Below are positions 1-8,835 of a stretch of 13,423 bases of DNA, piece after piece. The notes beneath the pieces were generated by a model. It was not told the origin of the DNA and searched no databases. It saw nothing but the letters and a program-made list of their open reading frames with translations. The stretch is from Thermoplasmatota archaeon (GTDB taxonomy: Bacteria; Pseudomonadota; Gammaproteobacteria; Burkholderiales; Thiobacillaceae), in assembly GCA_023475455.1 (NCBI GenBank), contig JAMCVR010000110.1:1-13423 (forward strand), written 5' to 3'. The first letter of the stretch is position 1. Each line of letters opens with the position of its first letter. Both the position numbers and the translations under genes were made by a program.

Positions 1-54
1 AACGTGGTGAGAAACTCCACTTGGCGGATGCCCCCTCCGGAAGGGCGTATTGCC

Positions 55-89
55 AAGCAAAAGCGGCAGACGGGAATCCCGGCTGCCGC
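55..89 (-). terminator. Rho-independent terminator after the 205-aa Gly-rich gene
   Basis: A hairpin at 63-89 pairs GCGGCAG with CTGCCGC and CGGG with CCCG around an A/G mismatch and a 3-nt loop. On the minus strand it is followed by TTTTGCTT, and on the plus strand by CTCTTTTT, so it could stop transcription from both directions. It lies about 50 nt beyond the stop codon of the minus-strand gene at 140-757. Bases 1-54 hold no gene I can recognise. Confidence 0.75.
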
Positions 90-139
90 TCTTTTTCACC
101 TCAACAGACCAAGGGGGCGGTCTGCGGGGTAAAAACCAA

Positions 140-757
140 CTAGCGCCCACCCATGCCGGAGCCACCGCCCATGCCGGCGCCACCGCCCATGCCGGCGCCA
201 CCGCCCATGCCGGCGCCACCGCCCATGCCGGCGCCACCGCCCATGCCAGCGCCGCCGCCCATGCCAGCGCCGCCGCCCATGCCAGCGCCGCCAAATTCGA
301 CTTTGCTGTTCAGGCCCACTTCCTGCGAGCTGCTGGCGTAAGCCTGATCCGCCGGCATGCCTTGCTTGACCCGCGCCTGGAACGTGTCGAGTGCCTCCTG
401 GGCAGCGGTCGCGGAATACCCCGCGTCGATGGCCTGATCCGCGATCTTGGCCGCATGCTCGGCCGGAATGCCTTGCCGGACTTGCTCGCGGACCTCGCCA
501 CCGATCTGGAGCAGATCGCTGGCGCTGTAATTGTGTTCGATACCGCTATGCACCACCTCATAGGCCCGGTCGACGGGCACGCCGGCCGCCACCAGGTCGC
601 TCAGCACGGCATGGGCGGCTTGCTGCGCATCGGCGGCTTGTGCCGGGACGCGATCCAATTGAGCGTGCGCTTCCTGTTCGGTGACGGCCGCGGCATTCCC
701 GCTCAGGAAAGCGGCCAGCAGTGCGGTTGCCATTGCAGAGGGAACATTCTTGATCAT
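140..757 (-). CDS. Secreted Gly-rich repeat protein, 205 aa, unknown function
   Basis: I do not recognise a named family. The ATG at 757 has a good AGGAG ribosome site 7 nt upstream. Residues 1-24 form a Sec signal peptide ending NAAA. Residues 45-147 are Ala-rich and probably helical, with a recurring unit of about 37 residues: YSAS...VRQGIPAE at 77-100, then YSAT...VKQGMPAD at 114-137. The same unit occurs in the 516-aa protein at 10697-12247. Residues 155-205 are eight copies of GAGMGG or GSGMGG. The mature protein has no cysteine. A TGTAACC-N16-CGTC element lies at 852-878 and a terminator follows, so it is probably monocistronic. The signal peptide and glycine tail suggest an extracytoplasmic structural or matrix role, which is inference. 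Confidence 0.85.
   Translation of the reverse strand: MIKNVPSAMATALLAAFLSGNAAAVTEQEAHAQLDRVPAQAADAQQAAHAVLSDLVAAGVPVDRAYEVVHSGIEHNYSASDLLQIGGEVREQVRQGIPAEHAAKIADQAIDAGYSATAAQEALDTFQARVKQGMPADQAYASSSQEVGLNSKVEFGGAGMGGGAGMGGGAGMGGGAGMGGGAGMGGGAGMGGGAGMGGGSGMGGR
153..292 (-). repeat. 18-bp in-frame tandem repeat, 8 copies, in the Gly-rich tail
   Basis: Units begin at 153, 171, 189, 207, 225, 243, 261 and 279; the last is slightly incomplete. Each unit encodes GAGMGG, and the unit nearest the stop codon encodes GSGMGG. The three units at 243-292 carry synonymous variants distinct from the other five, so the array appears to have grown by stepwise duplication. Because 18 is a multiple of 3, copy-number change would alter tail length without shifting the frame. 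Confidence 0.95.
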
Positions 758-851
758 GATAAAACTCCTGTGACGATTTGACGGTTGATTCGACCCACCC
801 GGTTCAGCGGTGAACAGAGAGCCCAGTGCTTTGTCTCCTGTTGCATCCTTA

Positions 852-878
852 GACGGAAACTCGCATGTGCCGGTTACA
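852..878 (-). promoter_or_regulatory. Putative ECF-sigma promoter TGTAACC-N16-CGTC upstream of the 205-aa gene
   Basis: On the minus strand TGTAACC (878-872) is followed after exactly 16 bases by CGTC (855-852), then TAA. It lies about 95 nt upstream of the start codon at 757. The same element with the same spacing is found at 8610-8636 and 9744-9770, each upstream of a secreted-protein gene. An AAC-bearing -35 with a CGTC -10 is typical of ECF sigma promoters. The rest of the gap 758-1037 holds a GC hairpin (993-1015) and no gene. Confidence 0.65.
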
Positions 879-992
879 GGCGCCAGGCCGAAAAAACAAC
901 CGGGCGTGAAAAAAAACCTGCTCGCGTCTGGGGATGGCCGACACGGATGGGCAAAGGACGACCGGAGGGTCCTTGGCTGCCTCGATCGGTCC

Positions 993-1015
993 CGGGCCGG
1001 CGGGGAACCGGCCCG
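993..1015 (-). terminator. GC-rich hairpin downstream of the TpsA gene
   Basis: An 8-bp perfect stem (CGGGCCGG with CCGGCCCG) and 7-nt loop begin about 22 nt after the TpsA stop codon. It has no T-run after it on the minus strand, so it is not a canonical intrinsic terminator. It could stabilise the 3' end of the long tpsBA message or act weakly. Confidence 0.35.
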
Positions 1016-1037
1016 CCGCGAGACCCTGGAGGCAGCG

Positions 1038-4000
1038 TTACCTTTCTGTCGTCTGCGGCGCCCAGTTCAAGACCCCATCGGGCAGATGGGTGCCATTGCC
1101 CAGCGTCTTCCACAGCGACGGCAGGGCGAGCGGTGCCGCCGGCACGAAGGCCATTTCTTCGGTTACCGAGTCCGTCGGGTAATGGCGCGCCGTGTTGAAC
1201 GCGATCGGCCTCGGCACGGGCAGATCGTCCAGGTAAGCAAGCTGAGTCTGGGTGCCGACGCGCCCGGCGTTCACGGTATCCATGAGCCCGCCGCCCACCA
1301 CCTTGCCGTTCAGCAGCAAGAGCCCCGGCGCCGTGTTGAGCGGATGGATCACGTTGCCCAGCACCTCCCCGTTGATGTTGCCGGAGACCAGGCCGACCTC
1401 CCCGCCCGCGTAGAGACTCAGTTTTCCGGCGCTGTCGACCTCGATGCCGTCGGTGTTGGTGCCCACCGTGCCCTGGGTCGCCTTGAGCAGGGTGTCCGCT
1501 TTCGCCGTGATGTTGCGCGTCACGCCGTTCGCGTCGTTGATGTCGAGGATCGACTCCTCGGCGGTGAGGCTGACCTTGTTGCCGCTCAGCGCATCGAGCC
1601 GCGCGTCGCCGGCCTGCACCGCGAGCCTTGCGTCGCCCACGGCCGCCACGCGGCGGATCACGGTCTCGCCGCCCGTCGTGACATCGATCAAGCCGTTGGC
1701 GGTGTCGATGGCCTTGAGCTCGACGCCGTCCTTTTCGGCCAGGTAGACGTGACCGGCGTCGGTCGAGGAGACGTCGAGCGTCGTCGCCGCGGTCTCGATG
1801 CGCTTGGTCGTGCCGGTGCCGATGTTGCCCTTGGCGGTGAGTGTTACGGTCGCGCCGCTGATGGCGCTGTTGTCGTCGGCGTCGAGAATATCTTGTCCCG
1901 CGGCACTGTCGGCCGTGAGGGTGACGTTGCCCAAGGTCTTGGCGTCGATGGTGCCAACCTCGACGTCGCCCGCCGTAGCAACGAGCGTAATGGTATTCGC
2001 CGCCGCGTCGGTAGCCGAGGTGAGGTTGGTGGCGACGGTGTCGCCGCCGGTGGTGATGTCGATCAAGCCGTTCGCCGTATCGATCGCGAGCAGGTTCACG
2101 CCGTCGGCCTCGGCGAGCTTGATCAGCCCCGCGTCGGTCACGCTCACGTCGAGCGTCGCGGCCTTGGTGTCGATATTGGTCGTGGCCGTGCCCACGCCGC
2201 TCTTGGCGGTGAGCGTCACCACGTCGCCCGCGATCGCCGTGGCCGAGGCTGTGCCCGCCTCGTCGTCCAGGATCGCGCCGGCGGTGGCTTCGAGGGTGAT
2301 GTCATCGGCGGCGGTGACCGCGACCACGGTCATATCGCCGGCGGCATTGGTCACCACCACGTCATTGCCCGCGCCCTTCGCTTCGATCGCGTTCAAGGTG
2401 ACGGCGTCGGCCTCGGCGATGTAAACGCCGCCGGCGTTGGCGGTCGCACCGAGCGTCGCGACCGTGGTGTCGAGCGCGTCTGCGGCCGTGCCGATGGCGC
2501 TGCCGGCGGTCAGGTTCGCGCTGGCGGCCGAGAGATTGTTGGTCGCGCCGTTGTTGTCCGTGATGGCGCCGGCGGCGTTCAAGGTGATGCCGTCATCCAG
2601 TGCCGTCACGGTGTCCACCGAGATATCGCCCACCGTGGTCGCGAGCGTGACATTCTTGCCCGCGCCGCCCGCCACCACTTGGGTCGCCACGGTATTGCCG
2701 CCGGCCGTGCTATCGATGTGGCCATTGGCCGTGTCCACCGCTTTGAGTTCGACGCCGTCGGCCTCGGCGAGATAGATGTCGCCCACGTCAGTCGAGGAGA
2801 CGTCGAGGGTGGTCGCCGCGGTCTCGATGCGCTTCGTGGCGCCGGTGCCGATGTTGCCTTTGGCGGTGAGGGTCACCGTGGCGCCGGAGATCGTGCTGTT
2901 GTCATCGGCGTCGAGAATATCCTGCCCCGCGGCACTGTCGGCGGTGAGGGTGACGTTGCCCAAGGTCTTGGCGTCGATGGTGCCGATCTCGATGTCGCCG
3001 GCGGTGGCGGTCAAGGTAATGGTGTTGGCCGCCGCATCCGTGGTCGAGGTCAGGTTGGTGGCGACGGTGTCACCGCCGGTGGTGATGTCGACCAGGCCAT
3101 TGGCGGTGTCGATGGCCTTGAGCTCCACGCCATCCGCCTCGGCGAGATAAATGTCGCCCACGTCGGTTGAGGAGACGTCGAGCGTGGTCGCCGCCGTCTC
3201 GATGCGCTTGGTCGTGCCCGTGCCGATATCGCCCTTGGCGGTGAGGGTCACCGTGGCGCCGGAGATGGCGCTGTTGTCGTCGGCATCCGCAAGGTCTTGT
3301 CCCGCGGCACTGTTGGCCGTGATCGTGACGTTGCCCAAGGTCTTGGCGTTGATCGTGCCGATATCGATGTCGCCGGCGGTGGCGGTGAGCGTGACGGTGT
3401 TGGCCGCCGCATCCGTGGTCGAGGCCAGGTTGGTGGCGGTGGTATCGCCGCCGGTGGTGATGTCGATCAAGCCGTTCGCGGTGTCGATCGCGAGCAAGTT
3501 CACGCCATCGGCCTCGCTGAGCTTGATGAGCCCCGCGTCGGTCACGCTCACGTCGAGCGTCGCGGCCTTGGTGTCGATATTGGTCGTGGGCGTGCCCACG
3601 CCGCTCTTGGCGGTGAGGGTCACGACATCGCCCGTGATGACCGTGGTCGCATTGGCGCCCGCCTCGTCGTCCAGGATCGCGCCGGCGGTGGCTTCGAGGG
3701 TGACGTCGCCCGAGCTCGCCGCGGTCACGGCCTTGACCGTGAGGTCGCCGGCCGAGGCCTTGACCGTGATGTCGTCGGTGTCGGTGCCGCCCTTGGTCTC
3801 GACCTTGGTCAGCGTGGTGGCGCCGCCGGTATTGATCGTGATCGCGCCGTTGGCGTTGACGAGATCGGCGACGCTGAGGCCGTCCGAATCGGTGATGTTG
3901 AAGTTGCCCGCGTCCGCGGAACCGGCGCCGGTCAGGGTGTCGGCGTCGATGTTGAAGGTCGAGGTGGTGCCCGCCGCATCCGTGGTCGAGGCCAGGTTGG

Positions 4001-6803
4001 TGGCGGTGGTATCGCCGCCGGTGGTGATGTCGATCAAGCCGTTCGCGGTGTCGATCGCGAGCAAGTTCACGCCATCGGCCTCGCTGAGCTTGATGAGCCC
4101 CGCGTCGGTCACGCTCACGTCGAGCGTCGCGGCCTTGGTGTCGATATTGGTCGTGGGCGTGCCCACGCCGCTCTTGGCGGTGAGGGTCACGACATCGCCC
4201 GTGATGACCGTGGTCGCATTGGCGCCCGCCTCGTCGTCCAGGATCGCGCCGGCGGTGGCTTCGAGGGTGACGTCGCCCGAGCTCGCCGCGGTCACGGCCT
4301 TGACCGTGAGGTCGCCGGCCGAGGCCTTGACCGTGATGTCGTCGGTGTCGGTGCCGCCCTTGGTCTCGACCTTGGTCAGCGTGGTGGCGCCGCCGGTATT
4401 GATCGTGATCGCGCCGTTGGCGTTGACGAGATCGGCGACGCTGAGGCCGTCCGAATCGGTGATGTTGAAGTTGCCCGCGTCCGCGGAACCGGCGCCGGTC
4501 AGGGTGTCGGCGTCGATGTTGAAGGTCGAGGTGGTGCCCGCGGCGTCGGCCTCGAGGTGCAGGTTCGCCACCGCGACGGCGTTGCCGGTGTCGTCCGCGT
4601 CGTTGACGATCGTGGACGAGATCAGGCGCAGCTTGGTGGTGCCGGCCGGCGTCACGTCGTCGATGGTGGTGTCCCCGGCGGTCAGGAGCTTGTCGTCGCT
4701 GTTGCCGAGCAGGCCGTCGGCGCCGGCGCTGTTCGCTTGGCCGAGCGTGATCGTGTCGGCGGTGATGAGATCGATCTCGGCGTCGGTCAGCACCGCGCCC
4801 GAAGGCGAGCCGAGCTTGAAGGCGGCGCCGTCGACTCCGGGTGCGACCGCGACCTTGCCGGCGCCGGCGTTGACCGCGCCGCCCAGCGCGAAGTCGGCGC
4901 CGATCAGCGTGATGCCGCCGCCACCCGAGGTGAGCTTGCCCGCCGTGAGCGTGCCGGTGCCGTCGGCGGCGCCGGTCGCGCCGGTGTGCGGCGAGTCGGC
5001 TTCGAGGTGAATCGCCCCGCCCGCGGTCTTGATCTCGCTGCCGGCGGCGTTCATGGTGATGTGCCGCCCGGCCTGCAGCGTGAGACTGTCGCCGGCGCCG
5101 AGGTTGGCGAAGTCGAGCAGCATGGCGTCGGCCATGAGGGCGCTGTCTGGGGCGCCATCGTTCACGCCGATAAGAATGTCCTGGGTCGCCTGCAGCCGGA
5201 CGTTGCCATCGAGCGTCACCAGGTAGGCCGCCTCGATTTCGTTGGAAACGGTGTCGTTGTTGTCGGTAGCGGTTGAGTCATTGTCCTCCGTCAGCTCGTC
5301 GCCGCCGCCGGCGTCGAAGTTGGCGGTCCCGAAGAGCAGCGAGTTACCGCCGCCGTCGGGCAGCTTCTTGGCGTTGGCGTCCCCCGAGTCGTTGTAATCG
5401 GCGCCTTTCTCCGGCATGTCGGCCTTGGGATTGACGATGAGGATATCGGTCGGATCGAGCAGGAAGGTGCCGGCGCGGCCGTCGGTCGCGCCCACCGAGA
5501 TGTCGCCGTGCAACGCGAAGTTGGCGCCGGAGACCTCGATGAAGCCGCCGTCGCCGGAGACCTCGCCGCCGCGGGCGCTCAACTGCGCGGCCTCGCGCAC
5601 GACGGTGGTGCCGGTCTTGAGATCGGACAGCACGCGGATCTCGCCGCCGTTCGATTGCGCGCCGCGGCCGTCGGCGCGGATCGCGCTGCCGGACGCGAGC
5701 AGCGTCTTCTGCGAGGCATTCAGGTAGACCTTGCCGGCAGCGGTCCCGTCCGCGCCGTCGGCGCGGATTTCGCCCGCGTGGCCGACGCGCGCGCCGGTCA
5801 TGACGGCGAGCCCCCGGGCCGCGCCGCGCTCGGCGGCCGAGACATCGAGCCGGCCGGTGTTGATCACGTCGCCGGCGGCGTTCTGCACGCTGGCCACCCC
5901 CGTGCCCATCGCCGCCGCGTCGAGCGGATCGCTCGCCTCCAGACGGATCACGCCGCCGCGGTTGACCAGGCTGCGCGCTTCGATCACGCCTTCGTTGCTG
6001 ACCACCGTGGCGAGCAGGTCGCGCGCGGCGCGCGCGCTCAGCAGTACCCGGCCGCCGTCGGCCTGGATCAGGCCCTTGTTGGCGACCTTGGCTCCGAGCG
6101 CCTCGCCGTCCACGGCGAAGCGCAGCAGGCCGTCGCCGGCGAGATCCAGGGTGGCCTGCTTGCCGGCGCCGAGCGCGACGGTGCCGAGGCGCGCCGCGAG
6201 CACGCCCTCGTTCTGCGCTTGATTGCCGATGAGCACGATGTAGCCGCCGTCGGCCGCCCGGATCGTGCCCTGATTGAGCACGCCGGCGTCGCCCTCGCTC
6301 GCGAGGAACAGGTAACGGCCGTTCATGAAGTCGTCGTCCGTTATATTAAGAGTCGAGGCGACCAGGCTGGCCACGTCGACCACCGCACTCCGGCCGAACA
6401 CCACGCCGTTGGGATTGACCAGAAAGACCTGGCCGTTGGCGCTGAGCCGACCGAGGATCACGGACGGGTCGGCCCCGGTCACGCGGTTGAGCGCGACGGC
6501 ATCGCGCGAAGGCTGGACGAAGCGCGCCAGTTCGTCGGCCGCAAGGCTGAAGCCCTGCCAGTTGACGATGAGCTTGTCACTCGTCTGCGTCACCTGCACC
6601 GTCTGCGCGTCCGGCGTGCCGATCGCGCCTTCGCCCTGCGCCACCGCCCCTCCCGTCGGGGCGGACCAGGCCGGCGCATGGGCGATCGCGCTGACCGCGA
6701 GGGCGCTGCATAGTGCTGCCACGACGGGCTTGATTCTGAATCGCGAACCCTTGGCAACACAGGCGCTTGGCTCGACGCGGTTTCTCATGGTCGTTGTAGT
6801 CAT
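1038..6803 (-). CDS. TpsA-type filamentous haemagglutinin-like exoprotein, 1921 aa
   Basis: Two-partner-secretion exoprotein, exported by Sec and then through the TpsB pore encoded just upstream. The ATG at 6803 has AGGAG 10 nt upstream; a second ATG at 6788 is possible. Residues 1-48 form an extended signal peptide ending AWSA. The TPS/haemagglutination-activity domain covers about 49-310, with the hallmark NPNGVVFG at 130-137 and beta-helix text such as GTIRAADGGYIVLIG. An Asp/Asn-rich stretch follows near 460-525. The body is a Thr/Ala/Asp-rich beta-helix repeat region with no cysteine, including a perfect 189-residue tandem duplication (about 755-1134) and diverged 125-residue units (about 1115-1700). 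The C-terminal 120 residues are non-repetitive, with no toxin motif I recognise, favouring an adhesin or matrix filament over a CdiA toxin. Ligand unknown. Confidence 0.92.
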   Translation of the reverse strand: MTTTTMRNRVEPSACVAKGSRFRIKPVVAALCSALAVSAIAHAPAWSAPTGGAVAQGEGAIGTPDAQTVQVTQTSDKLIVNWQGFSLAADELARFVQPSRDAVALNRVTGADPSVILGRLSANGQVFLVNPNGVVFGRSAVVDVASLVASTLNITDDDFMNGRYLFLASEGDAGVLNQGTIRAADGGYIVLIGNQAQNEGVLAARLGTVALGAGKQATLDLAGDGLLRFAVDGEALGAKVANKGLIQADGGRVLLSARAARDLLATVVSNEGVIEARSLVNRGGVIRLEASDPLDAAAMGTGVASVQNAAGDVINTGRLDVSAAERGAARGLAVMTGARVGHAGEIRADGADGTAAGKVYLNASQKTLLASGSAIRADGRGAQSNGGEIRVLSDLKTGTTVVREAAQLSARGGEVSGDGGFIEVSGANFALHGDISVGATDGRAGTFLLDPTDILIVNPKADMPEKGADYNDSGDANAKKLPDGGGNSLLFGTANFDAGGGDELTEDNDSTATDNNDTVSNEIEAAYLVTLDGNVRLQATQDILIGVNDGAPDSALMADAMLLDFANLGAGDSLTLQAGRHITMNAAGSEIKTAGGAIHLEADSPHTGATGAADGTGTLTAGKLTSGGGGITLIGADFALGGAVNAGAGKVAVAPGVDGAAFKLGSPSGAVLTDAEIDLITADTITLGQANSAGADGLLGNSDDKLLTAGDTTIDDVTPAGTTKLRLISSTIVNDADDTGNAVAVANLHLEADAAGTTSTFNIDADTLTGAGSADAGNFNITDSDGLSVADLVNANGAITINTGGATTLTKVETKGGTDTDDITVKASAGDLTVKAVTAASSGDVTLEATAGAILDDEAGANATTVITGDVVTLTAKSGVGTPTTNIDTKAATLDVSVTDAGLIKLSEADGVNLLAIDTANGLIDITTGGDTTATNLASTTDAAGTTSTFNIDADTLTGAGSADAGNFNITDSDGLSVADLVNANGAITINTGGATTLTKVETKGGTDTDDITVKASAGDLTVKAVTAASSGDVTLEATAGAILDDEAGANATTVITGDVVTLTAKSGVGTPTTNIDTKAATLDVSVTDAGLIKLSEADGVNLLAIDTANGLIDITTGGDTTATNLASTTDAAANTVTLTATAGDIDIGTINAKTLGNVTITANSAAGQDLADADDNSAISGATVTLTAKGDIGTGTTKRIETAATTLDVSSTDVGDIYLAEADGVELKAIDTANGLVDITTGGDTVATNLTSTTDAAANTITLTATAGDIEIGTIDAKTLGNVTLTADSAAGQDILDADDNSTISGATVTLTAKGNIGTGATKRIETAATTLDVSSTDVGDIYLAEADGVELKAVDTANGHIDSTAGGNTVATQVVAGGAGKNVTLATTVGDISVDTVTALDDGITLNAAGAITDNNGATNNLSAASANLTAGSAIGTAADALDTTVATLGATANAGGVYIAEADAVTLNAIEAKGAGNDVVVTNAAGDMTVVAVTAADDITLEATAGAILDDEAGTASATAIAGDVVTLTAKSGVGTATTNIDTKAATLDVSVTDAGLIKLAEADGVNLLAIDTANGLIDITTGGDTVATNLTSATDAAANTITLVATAGDVEVGTIDAKTLGNVTLTADSAAGQDILDADDNSAISGATVTLTAKGNIGTGTTKRIETAATTLDVSSTDAGHVYLAEKDGVELKAIDTANGLIDVTTGGETVIRRVAAVGDARLAVQAGDARLDALSGNKVSLTAEESILDINDANGVTRNITAKADTLLKATQGTVGTNTDGIEVDSAGKLSLYAGGEVGLVSGNINGEVLGNVIHPLNTAPGLLLLNGKVVGGGLMDTVNAGRVGTQTQLAYLDDLPVPRPIAFNTARHYPTDSVTEEMAFVPAAPLALPSLWKTLGNGTHLPDGVLNWAPQTTER
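1680..3460 (-). repeat. Diverged 375-bp (125-residue) repeats in TpsA
   Basis: Units share the text TLGNVT, ISGATVTLTAKG, KRIETAATTLDVSSTD and LAEADGVELKAIDTANG. Matching points near 2776 and 3151 are 375 bp apart, and another copy lies around 1700-2060. Between them is a block related to the 567-bp unit described separately. Copies differ at many positions, so they are older than the perfect duplication. Confidence 0.8.
3404..4541 (-). repeat. Perfect in-frame 567-bp tandem duplication inside TpsA
   Basis: Bases 3404-3974 and 3971-4541 appear identical by eye, at an offset of 567 bp (189 codons). The encoded residues match in all reading frames compared. The unit borders share a 4-bp CCGC microhomology (3404-3407, 3971-3974, 4538-4541). 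Absence of synonymous change means a very recent duplication, gene conversion or an assembly duplication. Confidence 0.9.
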
Positions 6804-6821
6804 TTGATGTGTTCTCCTAAA

Positions 6822-8540
6822 TTAGAACCATTTCACGGCCTGCACCCAGAACCGGCCTTGTGATTTCGTATCCGCGGTCGATGGAATGTCGCGTGTCAGG
6901 GGATGGGCGTAACTCGTCTTGATCATGAAGTTGTCCTTGAGGCCGACGTTCAGGCCGATGCCGACGCCCCGCAGTTGACGGCTGCGGTCCTGGCCAGGCA
7001 AGGGGTCGTTCACGGACGCCTCGCCCGCTTCCGCGAAAAGGCTCCACTGCACCAGATCGCCCCATTGCCTGTCGCCAAGGGTTTCGTGCACGGGTCCGCG
7101 CGGGTTCCAGCGCAACTCGAGGCTCGCGACATAACCTTGGTCGCCGAGCGCCTCGCCTTGCGGATAGGCGCGCACGCCCATCGGCCCGCCGGCGCCGAAC
7201 TGCTCCGCGCCCACCAGTGCGGTCGAGCTGACCTGGCCCGCGAGACGCACGCCCAAGCCAAAAGCGTCCGTCAGACGGTGTACGTGTGACACATCCAGCG
7301 CCACCTTTGAGAAAATATTGTCGAGGTTGACGCGGCTGGGCCCGGGGGAGGCATTGTTTTCGATGGTGCCCATGGACCAGGTGAGGCCGTAGTGGGTCAG
7401 ATCGCTCTGGCCCCGGCGGTTATCGCCGGAAATACCGACCGAGGCGATGCGCAGTTCGTCCCGGCTGGTCAAGATTCCCAGGAACGATTCCTCGATCTTT
7501 TTCAGATCGAAGCCGAACTGGCCATACAAATTAACGCTACGCGAACGAATGTACGGGTGCTGCACCGACAGGCTCGTGATCCGGGACTGCCCCTGGATAT
7601 CCAGGGGATGCAGGTCTTTCCCGAGTGCGTAACCCAGTCGCGAGTAGGCGAGCCCGAGCTTGGTCCCGGCGCTGCCAATCGGCGCCACATAGGCCAGGCG
7701 GCCGAACCACATCGGGCCACCGGAGGACACCGCGCGCAGGCTGATCTGATCGCCAAGGGCAAAGGGGTTGTTGAGGTTCAGCGTAAACCCGGCACGATCG
7801 GCGCCCGCGTAACGAGAGCCGAAGTTGTCTGCGTCCACACTGCCGCCGACCCGGGGTCCGTTGCGCAACTGCACCTCGAGATCGGTCGCGCCCTTCGTTT
7901 CGCCAGGCCGCAAGGTCGCATTCGCCTCAATGCCCGGCAGATCGTTCAGCAACAACAGTCCGCGCTCCAGGTCGGATTGGCGAACCACTTCGCCGGACCG
8001 GACTCCCCTCAGAACCGCTGTCGCGTCGCCCCGAAGTCGAGCTTGGTTGCTGACATGGATTTTGCCGTACCTTCCCTCGATGACGGCAATTTCGACCTCG
8101 CCGTGTTCGATTGTCTGCGCGGGCAGGTAGGCGCGCGCCACCGGATAACCCCGCTTGCGATAGTAGACAGAAATGCGGTCGGCAACGTGCTGCAACTCAA
8201 CGAAGTCCAACTTTCGGTCAAGGTACCGCGCGACTTCCGCGTGCAGTTCCGAAGCGGAAAAGACTGTATTGCCCGTGAAGCGCAGGCCCGTCACCTTCAC
8301 TTTCACACCCTGCGGCAAGCGCAGGGCCGGCCGTGCTTCCTGTTCGATCTCGATGTGCGGCTGACCTTCCTCCGCCGGCGGCGAAGGCTTGACGCTCTCC
8401 AGAACGGCGCCCCCTCCCCGCGGGGCTTGTGCGCCTGCCCCGGGGGACGCAACCACGGCCGCCAAGGCGGCGATCAGTACTTTTTTCTTCAGCTTCGTAT
8501 CGAGCTTCGCTGCTATTTCTTCTTGCAAGAATCCACGCAT
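6822..8540 (-). CDS. TpsB outer-membrane transporter, ShlB/FhaC/HecB family, 572 aa
   Basis: Outer-membrane pore that recognises the TPS domain of its partner and secretes it, as in FhaC/FhaB. I chose the ATG at 8540, preceded by GGAG 9 nt upstream, over an in-frame GTG at 8579 without a good ribosome site. Residues 1-38 form a long signal peptide ending AQA. Two POTRA domains follow, about 80-156 (LRFTGNTVF, YYRKRGYPVARAYLP) and 157-228 (LNDLPGIEANATLRPG). The 16-strand-type barrel runs from 230 to 572, with the L6-loop motif VRAY at 456-459 in GGPMGVRAYPQGEALGD, and ends in the aromatic KWF. Length fits the family. The partner TpsA gene begins 18 nt downstream, so the two are co-transcribed. 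A TGTAACC-N16-CGTC element lies upstream. Confidence 0.95.
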   Translation of the reverse strand: MRGFLQEEIAAKLDTKLKKKVLIAALAAVVASPGAGAQAPRGGGAVLESVKPSPPAEEGQPHIEIEQEARPALRLPQGVKVKVTGLRFTGNTVFSASELHAEVARYLDRKLDFVELQHVADRISVYYRKRGYPVARAYLPAQTIEHGEVEIAVIEGRYGKIHVSNQARLRGDATAVLRGVRSGEVVRQSDLERGLLLLNDLPGIEANATLRPGETKGATDLEVQLRNGPRVGGSVDADNFGSRYAGADRAGFTLNLNNPFALGDQISLRAVSSGGPMWFGRLAYVAPIGSAGTKLGLAYSRLGYALGKDLHPLDIQGQSRITSLSVQHPYIRSRSVNLYGQFGFDLKKIEESFLGILTSRDELRIASVGISGDNRRGQSDLTHYGLTWSMGTIENNASPGPSRVNLDNIFSKVALDVSHVHRLTDAFGLGVRLAGQVSSTALVGAEQFGAGGPMGVRAYPQGEALGDQGYVASLELRWNPRGPVHETLGDRQWGDLVQWSLFAEAGEASVNDPLPGQDRSRQLRGVGIGLNVGLKDNFMIKTSYAHPLTRDIPSTADTKSQGRFWVQAVKWF

Positions 8541-8549
8541 TATTCTTGT

Positions 8550-8553
8550 CTCC
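8550..8553 (-). promoter_or_regulatory. Ribosome binding site GGAG deciding the TpsB start
   Basis: GGAG lies 9 nt before the ATG at 8540. It favours this start over the GTG at 8579, which would add 13 residues to an already long signal peptide n-region. Confidence 0.6.
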
Positions 8554-8609
8554 GGGAGATGAAACGACAAAGCGTCCACCCTCAGTAATTAGGACGAACC
8601 CGGCAATAA

Positions 8610-8636
8610 GACGAAGGCATCCGCTTTTTGGTTACA
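8610..8636 (-). promoter_or_regulatory. Putative ECF-sigma promoter TGTAACC-N16-CGTC of the tpsBA operon
   Basis: TGTAACC (8636-8630) and CGTC (8613-8610) are separated by exactly 16 bases on the minus strand, about 70 nt upstream of the TpsB ATG. The element sits in the only intergenic space before the operon and has the same geometry as those at 852-878 and 9744-9770. The gap 8541-8835 otherwise contains only the degenerate repeat at 8699-8770. Confidence 0.7.
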
Positions 8637-8698
8637 GTGCGCCCTCACCAAAAATGAGGCGTTTGAAGGAAGAATTGTCTTGAATGCGATTCGAGGCG

Positions 8699-8770
8699 TT
8701 TTTGGGGAAGCCCAAACGGGTGAGATGACCGGCCATTTCACCCATACTGGGAACGGCATGCCGGGGCTTC
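8699..8770 (-). pseudogene. Frameshifted partial copy of the 134-aa gene
   Basis: The plus-strand stretch 8699-8752 closely matches 8977-9032 inside the neighbouring gene at 8836-9240, with a few substitutions and a 1-nt difference. In minus-strand translation it reads PSMGEMAGHL, against PSVGEMAGHL in the intact gene. The frame is then shifted, giving TRLGFPK in place of ITFGLSQ. There is no start codon or complete frame. I read it as the remnant of a duplicated gene lying next to its paralogue, just upstream of the tpsBA promoter. Confidence 0.5.
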
Positions 8771-8835
8771 CGGATTCGATATTGCAGCGTGTCCAGGATA
8801 TGGAGAGATGCAGCCGCCTTTGTCCTGACGCTCTT

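Noticed and set aside
153..292. CRISPR-like regular repeat
   Set aside because: The 18-bp units are directly adjacent with no spacers and stay in the reading frame, so this is a coding minisatellite.
153..341. Plus-strand frame encoding MPAPPP repeats
   Set aside because: It is the antisense reading of the GAGMGG repeats of the 205-aa secreted protein, which has a signal peptide and ribosome site.
1038..1400. CdiA-like C-terminal toxin in TpsA
   Set aside because: No VENN-type boundary, nuclease motif or following immunity gene is visible; the C-terminus is short and the next gene encodes a secreted Gly-rich protein.
810..6807. Very long plus-strand open frames (up to about 786 codons) opposite the TpsA gene
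   Set aside because: They are rich in Arg/Gly/Val/His runs, mirror the TpsA repeats, have no signal or domain and lie antisense to a gene with clear TPS-domain homology. Long antisense frames are expected in GC-rich repetitive DNA.
8641..8662. Possible terminator hairpin (GCCTCA with TGAGGGC) before the tpsBA promoter
   Set aside because: The stem is only about 5-6 bp, with T residues in the loop and no T-run after it.
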